Notes: a model not told the origin generated them from the sequence alone. Shown: positions 52,638 through 62,738, counted from the stretch's first letter. The stretch: 64,000 bases of DNA from QHXW01 sp963768075 (GCA_963768075.1 CAVYHD010000033.1:992001-1056000); one strand, 5' to 3'. Program-made: numbers and translations.

Positions 52638-52983
52638 AGCAGGCGAGAGTCGTGAAGGGTAGAGGAACCCCGGTCACTCGTTGCACTCTGCCGTATCACG
52701 CGCGTTGCTGACATAGTGCCATGTCATTCGATAGCTTGTCTCGTACCGTGCCGACTTGCGTCTTTCTTTCTCTCGTCGCCGCAGCGGTTTTTTCGTCGTG
52801 GCGGCGATCCCAGCTGCGCAGCGTCGCGATCCGCCTGATAAGCTTCAAAGGAGCGAAGCTTCCGGAGACTGCCGCGTGACCTTTGCGTGCCATTTATGAG
52901 ATGCGCTCTAGACTAATGGCGGTCCTTGAGCGTGCCCGTCGTACTCCGCTGGTCTAGCGGTTGCAAAAGTCGCCGCAATATGG
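52638..52983. other. Gap with no gene seen
   Basis: 346 bp between the GNAT and NmrA-like genes. No credible gene, tRNA or repeat was found; open frames in it lack RBS and family signatures. Confidence 0.5.
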
Positions 52984-53886
52984 CTACGCGCGGGATGCTT
53001 TTCCTCGATACGCCGGCAAAAAGAGTTCGGCAACGAAAATTTCTAGAGTGGTCGGAGTCGTGTTGGCTGCAGAGCGCAGTTCAAGCATCTTCATGTGTCC
53101 CGAATTGAGCGCATCAGCCATCTCAAGCAACAGGTCTGCCATATTCGACGACATCCCTATCTGCATAAGCACGGGCTTTAACTGCACCGCGGGTACGAGT
53201 CTATATACAAGGTCATCCTTGCCAATCGCCGCGCCCACGATCTTCGCAACTTCCGCATAAGTGACGTCGCGAGCCCCTTGCAGTTCGTGCGTGCTTTTTC
53301 CGACGAAATCCAATTTCAATAAGGCTTTGGCCGCAAAGGCGCCGATATCCCGCGTTGCGATCATCGGCAAGGGCAAGTCCTCTTTGACGGGACCGGCCAT
53401 ACTCCCGATCGATTTAATCACGCCGACCTGGGGCAGAAGGTTTTCCATGAAGTAGCCCGCTCTCAGAAAAAGGGCATTTAGCCCGGGAGTTGCTTCGAGT
53501 TTCTTTTCAAGACTGTGCAGCCCGGCGACGGGACCCGTTCCATGCGATTTGTCCGCGCCGAAGCTGCTCAGAACAACCGCATACTTTATCCCGTTCTTCT
53601 CGATCGCAGAGCGCAAAGCATCGCTCACCCTCTCTTCGTAGGCGCGAACGTCCGGCGCAGCAATATTAGGAGGGATCATCGCGTACACGGCCTTTGCGCC
53701 TGCAAACGCGTTCGTGAGCGCACCGGCATCGGTCGCATCAGCGATGAATGATTCCGCACCCTTCTGCGTGAACCGTTCCAGCCGCTGCGGGTCCCGCCCC
53801 ACAACACGCACCTTCTCTCCCTCTGCCAACAATCTCTCTGCTACCACGCTTCCAGTATTTCCTGTGGCCCCTGTAATCACGTACAT
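52984..53886 (-). CDS. NmrA-like NAD(P)-binding oxidoreductase
   Basis: 300 residues. MYVITGATGNTGSVVAERLL has the G-x-x-G-x-x-G dinucleotide loop, RVVGRDPQRLERF the phosphate-contacting arginine, YAVVLSSFGADKSHGTGPVA the central segment, and the C-terminal substrate domain lacks the Y-x-x-x-K of classical SDRs, as in NmrA-type quinone or redox sensors. Island cargo. Confidence 0.85.
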   Translation of the reverse strand: MYVITGATGNTGSVVAERLLAEGEKVRVVGRDPQRLERFTQKGAESFIADATDAGALTNAFAGAKAVYAMIPPNIAAPDVRAYEERVSDALRSAIEKNGIKYAVVLSSFGADKSHGTGPVAGLHSLEKKLEATPGLNALFLRAGYFMENLLPQVGVIKSIGSMAGPVKEDLPLPMIATRDIGAFAAKALLKLDFVGKSTHELQGARDVTYAEVAKIVGAAIGKDDLVYRLVPAVQLKPVLMQIGMSSNMADLLLEMADALNSGHMKMLELRSAANTTPTTLEIFVAELFLPAYRGKASRA

Positions 53887-54486
53887 GGCTTCCTCCTCGT
53901 CGGTAACCTACGGCAAACTTCTTCGCTCTTGTTGATGCCTGTCCGGCTTCCCTGGATTCAGTGCCAGCCCTCCTGCCCGCTTGGTGCCAAGCCTTAAGCT
54001 TCCTGCAAAACAGAACTGAATCAGGGCAAAATGCAGTCGAGCCAAAGCGGTGGTACGCTGTCCGGCAGCTCAGGAACAGGCGCCTTGCAGGATAATCGTC
54101 CCGGGAGGCAAAGAAGAGAACACCGGAAACGCCTCTGCATTCAGCGACAAACTGATCACGGGGGTCGAGGAGATGATCTCGACCAATCCCGTAAGGCCTT
54201 GCAGACCGAGCAATGGCCCGAGGTTGGCGGAGCCGTGCGCCAATCCCCCAAGAGTGAGAGGGTCGTTCCCAGTAGGGTTCCCGTGGTCAGAGTCGAACAA
54301 ATCCTTCAAGGGGCGGAAGATTCGGGTCAATGCACCCACGCCTCAGGCGCAGCTAAGGCGATATCCCCTAAAGTCGCACGAGCGATCACCCGATGCAATG
54401 GCATCTCCTGCTTTGCATGCTGATCCCGTTCGCCGCCACGCTCGCCCCATCCACCAGTACAATTCTCCACGCGGGCGATTGGCCAT
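53887..54486. other. 600-bp gap, no gene supported
   Basis: Only a minus-strand frame 54070-54339 (89 residues, GLTGLVEIISSTPVISLSLN) has protein-like composition. It lacks a start with RBS and a recognisable family, so it may be a gene remnant. Nothing else is visible. Confidence 0.35.
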
Positions 54487-56880
54487 TCAGGCGTGGCGAA
54501 CAGCGTCCATTGGGCTCATCGTGATCCACGGCCTGGCCGAGAGATATGCGATCAGCAGCGAAACAGCTAGCATTGCCCCGCCCACCGGGAGTAGCACGCT
54601 CCACTCGACCGCGTTGATCCCATAAAGCTGGGATTGAAACAGAATCGTGCCGCCCACGCCTAGCAGAGTCCCCACGACAACCCCGGCGCCGGCAACGAGC
54701 ATGGTCTGTCCCAGTACCATCTTTAGTAGCTGCCACGGCCGTGCGCCCAGCGCAACACGAATACCGAGTTCCTTTTTCCGCTCACTCACCGAATACGAAA
54801 CCGCGCCAAACAGTCCGATGACAGCCAGCAACAGCGCCAGCGCGCCGAGTATCGCAACAATCCCTGCCGCTATCCGTTGCGTCAGTAGCGTCAGATCCAG
54901 CCATCTCTGAAGCGTAACGGGCTGAATCATGATCTTCAGACCCAGGCTGCGCAGCGCTTGGGCAAACGGTTTCACCCAGAGACTCGGATCGTCTTTTGTC
55001 CTCGCGATGACAGTTATCCCGCCTCGATAATTCTGACTGAGCACATAGTATAGGAACGCACGCGGAGCCTCGTCAATATTGATGTATTTGCTGTCGGCCA
55101 CCACTCCGACTACCGTAAATTTGCTCCCCGGATTGCCCGCCACCACGGTCTTGCCCACCGGATCCTTTCCCGACCAAAACGTATCTGCCATTTTATGGTT
55201 GATAATCACTACGGCCGGGCTGCCTTCGCTATCCGTGGAATCGAACGTACGGCCCGCTAGCATCGGAATGCCAAACGTCGCGAAGTAATTCCCGTCCACT
55301 ATTGTGCGGCTCACAGAAACCGTCTGCACCTCGTTCGGAACCTGCACCGGAACCTCGCTAGCACCAAGCACGGGCAAATCCTGGGTCAGCGAAACCGATT
55401 CGACGCCCGGCAACGCGGAAATCGTCCCGCGCAGTGTCCCGTAGAGCTGCTTCCCGCGTGTTTCGTCGTACCCTTCGCTTTCCACGTATACGGTATCCGC
55501 CACCAGGTTTCGCGCGCGGAAGCCGAGGTCCGTATGGCGTAGGTTGTACAGGTTTCGCTGGCACAGGCCCATGCCCACCAGCACCAGCGTGCAAACGGCG
55601 ACCTGCACGATTACCAACGCATTCCTCCGAACGCTCTTGCGCGTTCCCCCTACAGCCATTTCGCCCGTGAGAATTTGCGCAAGGCTCGGGGATGACGCAT
55701 ACAGAGCCGGCGCGAGGCCCGCCGCCAGGCTCGCGATCAGAACAAGAAGTCCCGTGAAAGCCAACACGGTAGTGTCCAGCCGCAGATTCAGCCCAAACGA
55801 GAATGTTCCGACGCTCGGAAGCTCCAAGCTCCACTCGGAATAGCGGGCGATCACCGCCGCGGCAATGCAATAACCCAGAACGCCGCTAACCACGCAAAGA
55901 AGGGTGCTCTCTTTCAGGAATTCGCGGATCAGCCGGCCTCGCGGGGCGCCTAGCGCTAGTTTGATCGCCGCTTCCTGCCGCCGGCCCACCGCAATCGCGA
56001 GCAGCAGATTCGCCACGTTGGCGCAGGCGATCAGCAGCACCAGCAGCACTAGCATCATCAGTATGGTGCCCATCGTTTCGGCGGTAGGGATTAGGTCCGG
56101 GGGCAGAAGCGTCGCGCGAGTAACGGACACGCCGCGATCTTTGTCTTCTTTCGGGTAAGCCGTCGCCAGTTGTCCCGAAAGCGCCGCCATCTCCGCCTGC
56201 GCCTCGCGCCGCGTGACTCTCGGCTTGAGCCGGGCCATCAGAAACAGCCGCCGCACGTCTCGTTGCGCGAACCATGCCCTATCTCCGTCAACTTGGGAAA
56301 GCGGAGTCAAAAGATCGCCGTTGAGCCCGTAGAAAGATCCCGTGAATGCTTTGGGTGCAACGCCGATAATCGTAGTCCCCGCGAGCACCTTGCCAACGAT
56401 GTGGAGATCCGATCCAAGGCGCTTCCAGCAGGAGTACATCATTACGGCGATGTCTGTCTTGCTTTGGTCGTCTCCGGGCACGAACATGCGACCGAGGTAT
56501 GGCCGAATTCCCAGTACGGCGAAGTAGTTTTCGGAGACGGGCCTCATCATCACCCTGACATCGCGGCCTCCGAAATTAAGGTCAACCCTCACGTTGACGG
56601 AATTGGGCGCTGCCGCTATCCCCGTAAAAACGTGATTGTGGTCCCGATAGTATGCGTAATCCGGATAAGAGACTTGATCGATGGGATTGCCGGGAGCGCG
56701 ACCACTAATCGCGACCAGGCGGTCTGGCGCTGGGGCGGCTGGAGGTAGAACGAGGATGGTGTTCGTTACGCTAAGGCCCACCATCCCCAGAGCGATCGCG
56801 ATCGCGAGTGAAAAAATGGCAATGGCGGCGAGCTTCCACTGCCGCCGGAATGCCCGCATGGATGGAAGGCCCGAGATCAC
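54487..56880 (-). CDS. ADOP-like MacB-type permease
   Basis: 797 residues. TM1 (AAIAIFSLAIAIALGMVGLS), MacB periplasmic domain, first FtsX domain (LLIACANVANLLLAIAVGRR then ALGAPRGRLIREFLKES), second TM (LVIVQVAVCTLVLVGMGLCQ), second periplasmic and FtsX domains (SERKKELGIRVALGARPWQL, ending MSPMDAVRHA). Shorter than the 899-residue relative at 12962 because it lacks the cytosolic prefix, and it has no adjacent PadR gene. Intact, island cargo. Confidence 0.88.
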   Translation of the reverse strand: MISGLPSMRAFRRQWKLAAIAIFSLAIAIALGMVGLSVTNTILVLPPAAPAPDRLVAISGRAPGNPIDQVSYPDYAYYRDHNHVFTGIAAAPNSVNVRVDLNFGGRDVRVMMRPVSENYFAVLGIRPYLGRMFVPGDDQSKTDIAVMMYSCWKRLGSDLHIVGKVLAGTTIIGVAPKAFTGSFYGLNGDLLTPLSQVDGDRAWFAQRDVRRLFLMARLKPRVTRREAQAEMAALSGQLATAYPKEDKDRGVSVTRATLLPPDLIPTAETMGTILMMLVLLVLLIACANVANLLLAIAVGRRQEAAIKLALGAPRGRLIREFLKESTLLCVVSGVLGYCIAAAVIARYSEWSLELPSVGTFSFGLNLRLDTTVLAFTGLLVLIASLAAGLAPALYASSPSLAQILTGEMAVGGTRKSVRRNALVIVQVAVCTLVLVGMGLCQRNLYNLRHTDLGFRARNLVADTVYVESEGYDETRGKQLYGTLRGTISALPGVESVSLTQDLPVLGASEVPVQVPNEVQTVSVSRTIVDGNYFATFGIPMLAGRTFDSTDSEGSPAVVIINHKMADTFWSGKDPVGKTVVAGNPGSKFTVVGVVADSKYINIDEAPRAFLYYVLSQNYRGGITVIARTKDDPSLWVKPFAQALRSLGLKIMIQPVTLQRWLDLTLLTQRIAAGIVAILGALALLLAVIGLFGAVSYSVSERKKELGIRVALGARPWQLLKMVLGQTMLVAGAGVVVGTLLGVGGTILFQSQLYGINAVEWSVLLPVGGAMLAVSLLIAYLSARPWITMSPMDAVRHA

Positions 56881-56898
56881 GTGGGTTCACCGTAGCAC

Positions 56899-57703
56899 GT
56901 GACATGCCGCGGGGCGAGGCTCTCTGGATCCAAGCAGTCGTTCCCAAGCGCGCGTGCACTACTGTCACGAGTGTGCGGCTGCGGCACGGGATTGCCCCCT
57001 CCTACCCGATCTCCAGGTCGCTTCCAGCGGCTCGTGCTCGACAGCGTTTCTTCGCCGATTACGCGTCGGGTGTATAACATGGCGCTGGACGAGTTTATGG
57101 TCTGGTTCCGCCTGGAGCCGCGTCCCGGCATTACCAAGGCCACAGTCAGCGCTTGGCGAGTATCTCTCGAGGCCCGCGGGCTCGGATCGTCATCGATCAT
57201 CATTCGGATGTCGGCCGTTCGCAAACTGGCCAATGAGGCAGCCGACAACGGGCTGCTCGCACCGGAGTTGGCAGCCGGCATCACTCGCGTAAAGAGCGCA
57301 AAATCCGTCGGCATCCGCGTTGGTAACTGGCTACCGTTTACGTCAGGCCCAGGCGTTTCTCAGCGTGGCGATCGATGCTTGGACCTCCGCAGCAGACTTA
57401 TCCGAAGGCCACGTATTCCGCCCTCTGAATCGAGGCGACAAGGTACAGGGTGAGGCCATGTCCGAAAAGGTTGTCTGGCAGATGCTTCAGCAGTATGCGG
57501 CCGATGCTGGTGTGCCCGGCATCGCGCCTCATGACTGTCGCCGGTCGTGCGCGAATCTCTGCCGTGCGGCGGGAGGCGAGCTTGAGCAGATCCAGTTACT
57601 GCTCGGGCACGCCTCCGTTCAGACCACCGAACGGTACCTCGGGACAAAGCAGGATCTGGCGAATCCGCCGAACGACGGAATGAAGCTGAGGCTTACTATT
57701 TAG
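56899..57703 (+). pseudogene. Second tyrosine recombinase, internally deleted and frameshifted
   Basis: The first frame (to 57453) supplies the SAM-like N-terminal domain (TRRVYNMALDEFMVWFRLEP, SIIIRMSAVRKLANEAADNG) up to RVGNWL; the second (57320-57703) resumes with LRQAQAFL then VAIDAWTSAADL and contains PHDCRRSCANL and GHASVQTTERYL. The segment with the first catalytic arginine is gone and H-x-x-R reads H-D-C-R. A frame slip lies near 57330 and a deletion near 57355. Not functional. Confidence 0.8.
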
Positions 57704-57737
57704 TGGCCGCAGCCGAAGGCGCGAATGCACCAGGTCC

Positions 57738-59591
57738 CTATGCGCTCGTTAGCGTGAACACCATATCAGTGACGAACCTGCGGAAAGACTCGTTTTGAAC
57801 GAACTGTTTGTAGATTTCTGTGTCGTCCTTTAGCAGGGAAACCATGACTCGCTGCAGAGCCTTATCGTGTTCGAGACAAGCCGTATTTGGAGTATTCTTT
57901 TTTGCGTTCTTGTAACCTTGGTCGGCGGCAACTTGCGGTGCAATGTCGTCGGTGATGCGCTTCGCAACGCGGTCTGCGTCGGTGAACAACGTTCCGAAGT
58001 GCTCATTGAATGTCTTGAGGATATTGCTGAGGCGATCCAAGTCCAGCTCGGGCTTCTGGCTACTACCGGACGTCGGCACGGGACCAATCTCGGCATCGGT
58101 ATCCGGCAGGCTAATCCTCATCGCCGCCTTCTTCTCGGCGCGGTAGCTGTCCATATCGATAACCTCCAGAATGGCTTTCGAGAGGTCTTCTTCGATGGGT
58201 GCCGGAAGCTTTGGAATGAGGAACGTGAGCAGTATCGACTACTTTTTCCCAAGGCGGCGTTGTTGTACGGCAGGACCGAAGCCAAGAAATCATACGTTCG
58301 TGTGAATGCCTTGGCTCTCCCCTTGAAATCCACCTGACGTTCTCATCCAGCCGCTCCTTGTAAACCGCCACGCAAGTATCGAGGATCGGATCGAGGTACT
58401 TTTCCCGGCCGGGCACCTTCCAGATACAGGCGAACCAGCGTCTCGACCTGTTCGGGCGAGTAAACCTGAAATTTGTCCAGCGCAGCCTTCAGATCGTGGA
58501 GTTTATTGGGGTCGGTCTCCTCGCTCAGCACGGTCGTGCGGTAGTAATCCGAGAACGTAGTTCTCAATGATGTCGGTGAGGCCGCGCGGAGTGAAGATCC
58601 AGTTCCAGAAGTAGTCGGTCTGGACGCCGTAGGGGTTCGGCGGGTTGCCGGCGCCATCGTTCCAGCCCCGGTTGAACGGCAGGAACCATGAGGCCTTGCC
58701 CTTCAAGTCGGTGCACATCTTGACCTGCTGGTCGTCCATCGCAAAATGAACGATACACCGCCCGAACTTAAAGATGAGTTCGCGAGGATCCCGGTCGCGA
58801 CGATACTGTTCGACGGCGTCCTCGACGGTTTGCTTGGTCAGGCTGTTGTTTAATTCAAAGGTCGCGATTGGCAAGCCATTGATGAAAACGCAAAGGTCCA
58901 GGGCGCGGCGTGTCTCGTCTCGGCTGTAACGCAGCTGGCGCGAAATGCTGAACCGGTTTGCGGCGAATAGGACCGCCGCCGTTTGGTTACCTGGCGACGG
59001 TGTTTGGTAAAAAAGCGTCACATCGTGCTTCCCGTGCTTGACGCCGTGTAGCAAGACGTCAATGACGCCGCGCGACGTGATCTCCGCTTCGACCCGTGCC
59101 AGAAACTTGCGGCGTTCTGGATTATCCGTCCCGAGTTGAAGCTCTGAAGCCGTAATTTCCTGGGTCAGATGAAGGAACGCAGTCAAATGCACGAGATCGA
59201 CGGAATAGTCACGGTCGTAGTCCTTGGGGTCGCCTGCGATCCAGCCGAAGCTGGTCATGCTGGAGAAGATCAGCGTCTCAAGCCCCTTCTCGCTGGTGTC
59301 GGTGGAGCCGGTCGGGGCATCCCTCTTTCCCGCCTCGACCCGGTGAACCGCTTCGGCCCCGCCGACTTCCGCAAGGAACGCGAACAACCGAGGATCGCGG
59401 GATTGGAAGCCGGCAACAAGCGCCTCTGCCGCGGATTGCGGCAGTTCCAGACGGACGCGGCAGCTATTTGCCTGGGTGACAGAAATTACCAACCCCAAGA
59501 GCCTTTCGTGTCGACTCCAACATCTAGTCCACCTGAATCCGCCCAGGAAAGTGCGGCTTTGAAAGATGCCGACATTTGAGCCGTGAGTCAT
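57738..59591 (-). pseudogene. Type I restriction subunit HsdR, middle deleted
   Basis: Right part (59320-58556): the HSDR_N nuclease domain (TSEKGLETLIFSSMTSFGWI, ALDLCVFINGLPIATFELNN). Left part (58556-57738): the C-terminal helical domain (DYYRTTVLSEETDPNKLHDL, TFLIPKLPAPIEEDLSKAIL, DMDSYRAEKKAAM, ALQRVMVSLLKDDTE). The whole central helicase/translocase region, usually ~500-600 residues, is missing; the join is at ~58556. Further frame slips near 58340 and 58235. The nuclease E-x-K reads E-L-N. No hsdM or hsdS is near. Frame above 59320 is unrelated. Confidence 0.85.
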
Positions 59592-59863
59592 CTGTAAGCG
59601 TGCGGCCGGGTTGGTTCAACGCGCAACGCATGGAACTGGCCCGCGAAGATTTCAACGAGTGTGCCCATGGCGGTTTGTCTCAACGAGAAGGGTTCACCCC
59701 AATCGACTGTGCCCATTTTTGTGCCCACCCCACGCATAGAAGGGTTGCGCGGCGCTGCTAGGACCGGTTCTCGAAAACGCGCGAAGCCTTTGATAACTCG
59801 GAACATTTAGCAAGTCCGAGCAACCATTGGGTTCCCTTGGAAAATGGTGGTTTTGCGCCGGTT
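59592..59863. other. Island right margin, no gene
   Basis: Left of attR. On the minus strand the frame from the att core continues here and encodes KTGAKPPFSKGTQWLLGLAK then CSELSKASRVFENRS before a TAG at 59758, which would form the integrase tail after excision. No other gene seen. Confidence 0.5.
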
Positions 59864-59913
59864 TTTGCCTCCGGAGCAAAAGGTCGGTGGTTCGAATCCA
59901 CTCGGGCGTACCA
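59864..59913. other. att site (distal side, attR)
   Basis: Perfect copy of 43800-43849: the 3' 50 nt of tRNA-Arg(CCG), including the T-arm and CCA, but without the 5' part. It marks the right boundary of the island. Confidence 0.9.
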
Positions 59914-60048
59914 ATATCTTCTTGGTAGCTTCCTCAAATCAGTACAGTGGCGAAATCCCACATCGAGAAGTCGAGGCTGCGCTCATCATACCGCTGGAGC
60001 TGTTTTTTGAACAGCGGTTGGCGCACGTTTTACGATACTAATATCTAG

Positions 60049-61626
60049 ATGCTCAAATCGTTGGCCCGTTTCGTATTCACCCTCTCCGCATCGTTTGCGC
60101 TCTGCTCCCAGTTCCCGGTGGTGATGAGCCGCTACAACCAGGCCGGCACCGCCGCGGACTCGCGCGAGAACGCCCTCAACGGGTCCAACGTCAACCCAGC
60201 CAGCTTCGGCAAGCTCTACGGCTACTACGTGGATGGCTCCGTCTTCGCCCAGCCGTTGTACCTTCCGGCGGTACCGGTCCCTGGGCGCGGAGCGCGCAAC
60301 GTCCTCTATGTCGCGACCATGAACGATAAGGTTTACGCGTTCGACGCGGACAGTCCCGGCCCGCCGCTGTGGATGGGCAGCCTCACCGATGAGATGGCCG
60401 GCATCACGCCCGTGCCGATCACCGACATTACCAACGACAACGACCTGAATATCGTCGGCAACGTCGGCATCGAGGGCACGCCGGTAATCGACGCCGCATC
60501 CAACGCTATCTTTCTGGTTGCATGCACCCGCGAGAACGGAAGCTACGTGCAGCGGATCCACAAGCTCGACGTGCGTGATGGTAAAGATCTGTTGCCCGCG
60601 ACGGTCATCGAAGCCAGCGTGCCGAGTACCGCCAAGGATGCTGCCGGCGGCAACCTTCGCTTCGACCCCAAGGCGGGTAATCAGCGCCCGGCACTAGCGC
60701 TTGTCGACGGTGCCGTTATCATCGCATGGGCCTCGCACGAAGATTTCCGCCCCTACCATGGCTGGGTGATGGCTTACGACGCGACGACCCTGCGGCAGCG
60801 CGCGGCATGGTGTGACACACCCGACGGCGCCGATGGCGGCATCTGGCAATCCGGCCGCGGCCCGGCCATCGACGCGGCCGGCAACATCTATTTCGAAACC
60901 GGCAACGGCGATTGGGACGGCCGGCGCAACTTCGGAAACTCGCTCGTCAAGTTGAGGCTGGCCGGCAACGCGTTCGTTGTGGATGACTACTTCACGCCGA
61001 GCGACTTCCAAAAGCTCAACGATCACGATGCCGACCTCGGCTCCACAGGTCCCATGCTGGTTCCTGAAACGAACCTGCTCATCGCCGGCAGCAAGAACGG
61101 CATCATTTACTTATTCGATACAGCGAAGCTCGGACACATGACGGCCAACGCAGAAGGTCTGCTCCAAACCATCCAAGTGAACGGCGGCCGGATCATGGCC
61201 GGACCAGCGTTGTGGGACGGTCCCGCTGGTCGTAGCATGTACCTGTGGTGCGAGGCCGATTTTCTCAAAGGCTTCCGCCTCAGCGGGCGCAGTCTGGAGA
61301 CCACGCCCTTCGCGAGGGGAAAGATCCCCAACCGGGGCTCGCCCGGAGGCACACTGACGCTTTCCTCCAACGGCAAACAGTCCGGTACAGGCATTGTCTG
61401 GGCGACCCATACTAAGAACAAGAGCGCCGATGCGGGAAACGCACCCGGAGTGCTACGCGCTTTTAACGCCGAGACTCTACAGGAAATCTGGAATAGCGAG
61501 CAGAAACCGAAACGGGACCGCCTGGGTACGCTCATGAAGTTTGTTCCACCGCTCGTGGTCGGGGGCAAGGTCTACGTTCCCAACTACGACGACTCCGTCA
61601 ACGTCTACGGCCTGTTGAGGCCGTAA
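60049..61626 (+). CDS. Exported PQQ-like/quinoprotein-type beta-propeller
   Basis: 525 residues with leader (SLARFVFTLSASFALCSQFP). Repeats of a propeller: NVLYVATMNDKVYAFDADSP, TPVIDAASNAIFLVACTREN, HKLDVRDGKDLL, GPAIDAAGNIYFETGNGDWD, LLIAGSKNGIIYLFDTAKLG, VVGGKVYVPNYDDSVNVYGL. The W-x-G-type pattern fits PQQ-binding-like repeats but no metal or PQQ ligand is evident. First chromosomal gene beyond the island. Confidence 0.75.
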   Translation: MLKSLARFVFTLSASFALCSQFPVVMSRYNQAGTAADSRENALNGSNVNPASFGKLYGYYVDGSVFAQPLYLPAVPVPGRGARNVLYVATMNDKVYAFDADSPGPPLWMGSLTDEMAGITPVPITDITNDNDLNIVGNVGIEGTPVIDAASNAIFLVACTRENGSYVQRIHKLDVRDGKDLLPATVIEASVPSTAKDAAGGNLRFDPKAGNQRPALALVDGAVIIAWASHEDFRPYHGWVMAYDATTLRQRAAWCDTPDGADGGIWQSGRGPAIDAAGNIYFETGNGDWDGRRNFGNSLVKLRLAGNAFVVDDYFTPSDFQKLNDHDADLGSTGPMLVPETNLLIAGSKNGIIYLFDTAKLGHMTANAEGLLQTIQVNGGRIMAGPALWDGPAGRSMYLWCEADFLKGFRLSGRSLETTPFARGKIPNRGSPGGTLTLSSNGKQSGTGIVWATHTKNKSADAGNAPGVLRAFNAETLQEIWNSEQKPKRDRLGTLMKFVPPLVVGGKVYVPNYDDSVNVYGLLRP

Positions 61627-61721
61627 ACACGTCCGACGCTTTGGTTTGCTGGCGGCGGAAAGGAGCCGCTCCGGCTGCTAGAAACCATGGGCGGTGGGGC
61701 ATGCTTTGCGAAGACAATTCC

Positions 61722-61759
61722 GCAGGTTTAATTGGCAGGTTTAATTGGTAAGATACCAA
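61722..61759. promoter_or_regulatory. Tandem 13-bp repeat and inverted repeat upstream of the DeoR gene
   Basis: GCAGGTTTAATTG occurs twice head to tail (61722-61734, 61735-61747), and TTGGTA-AGA-TACCAA (61745-61759) is a perfect 6-bp inverted repeat. The sequence TTGGTA...TACCAA resembles GntR-type operators; an unlinked GntR or the DeoR protein itself could bind. The remaining gap 61627-61892 has no gene. Confidence 0.5.
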
Positions 61760-61892
61760 TGTTCATTTATGGTATTTTCTGATCGGATTTTGGCCGATAC
61801 TGGGCGCTTGAGCTGTCGCCGGGTCAAATTGAGCTAAGCGGGAACATCCGCGGCTGTGCCCTGACCGGTCGCGGGTTTTCACGAACGAATGG

Positions 61893-62738
61893 TTGAGCAC
61901 CCCGATGAAGATAGAAGCGGACCAGTCGTATGGCGAGAGCGCGCGCCGCGTCCCGGCGCGTATTCGCAAGCAGAGAGTCACGTCTGTAGTAAGGAAAGTA
62001 GGATTCATCACGGTCCCCGATATTGCCGTTGACCTGGCAGTGTCGGAGATGACCATTCGCCGCGACCTCATAGAGTTGGAGCGGGAGGGATTAATCATAC
62101 GCACTCGGGGCGGCGCGCTAGCCCCCGAGCCGCAGCAGATAATGGACCGGGAAGAGCCCAAATACGAGGCTCGGCTGCGACTCAACCAGGCAGCCAAACA
62201 GCGCATAGCCGCGGCCGCTTACAGCGTGATAGGAGATGCACGCACGATTGTGCTTGATGTCGGCACAACGACTTATCATCTGGCTTCCCTCATCGCCGGT
62301 GGTCCGGATGTAAAGACGTTTACCAACAGTATGAGAATCGCGACTCTTCTCGCTAGCGGGAAACAGGATGTGTACGTTCCTGCAGGCCCGGTGCGCAGTG
62401 ACGAGCTCTCTATTTGTGGGCCGGCTGCGGTCTCGCACTTCGGCCGGCTGCATTTCGATATTGCGTTCATTGGCGTTTCGGGAGTCAGTCCCTTGGGCCT
62501 GTTTGACTATTCCATTGAGGAAGCGGAGATGAAGCGAGTCTTCATCAAGCAATCGGCGCGGCGCGTCGTGGTCTGCGATGCCACGAAGTTTGATCGCATG
62601 TCTCTCGTTCAAATCGCTGCTATGAACGAGATTGATATGCTGATCACTGACGCTGAGCCGCCGGACAGTATCGGGAAAGCACTCAAGAACGCGAATGTTG
62701 CATTGCTTATTGCCCCGCCGCTTGACGCTCACTCATAG
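61893..62738 (+). CDS. DeoR-family transcriptional regulator
   Basis: 281 residues from a TTG (an ATG at 61905 is the alternative). The HTH is VPDIAVDLAVSEMTIRRDLI ELEREGLIIRTRGGA, the classic DeoR signature including RTRGGA. The C-terminal sugar-phosphate-binding domain has DVGTTTYHLASLI, FTNS and FIGVSG, ending with the usual ITDAEPP. Effector is probably a phosphorylated sugar. Divergent neighbour is an amino acid permease on the other side. Confidence 0.92.
   Translation: MSTPMKIEADQSYGESARRVPARIRKQRVTSVVRKVGFITVPDIAVDLAVSEMTIRRDLIELEREGLIIRTRGGALAPEPQQIMDREEPKYEARLRLNQAAKQRIAAAAYSVIGDARTIVLDVGTTTYHLASLIAGGPDVKTFTNSMRIATLLASGKQDVYVPAGPVRSDELSICGPAAVSHFGRLHFDIAFIGVSGVSPLGLFDYSIEEAEMKRVFIKQSARRVVVCDATKFDRMSLVQIAAMNEIDMLITDAEPPDSIGKALKNANVALLIAPPLDAHS

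Larger units (their letters stand above)
43800..59913. mobile_element. Integrative genomic island in tRNA-Arg(CCG)
   Basis: A 50-bp perfect direct repeat (43800-43849 and 59864-59913) bounds about 16 kb. The integrase sits at the tRNA end pointing into it, as in typical tRNA-targeting islands. Contents: integrase, broken AlpA-like excisionase and primase, an IS91-type element with a serine-recombinase unit inside it, GNAT, NmrA-like, ADOP permease, a second integrase remnant and hsdR remnant. No replication, conjugation or capsid genes are visible, so self-transfer is unlikely; excision could still be possible if an excisionase is supplied. Confidence 0.88.

Noticed and set aside
59588..59806. 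Integrase-like tail (GVGTKMGTV) on the minus strand near attR
   Set aside because: The tiny match resembles integrase C-termini but is not in the order or frame of the island integrase; chance cannot be excluded.
61662..61672. GGAGC-C-GCTCC as terminator of the propeller gene
   Set aside because: Stem of 5 bp without a following T-run.
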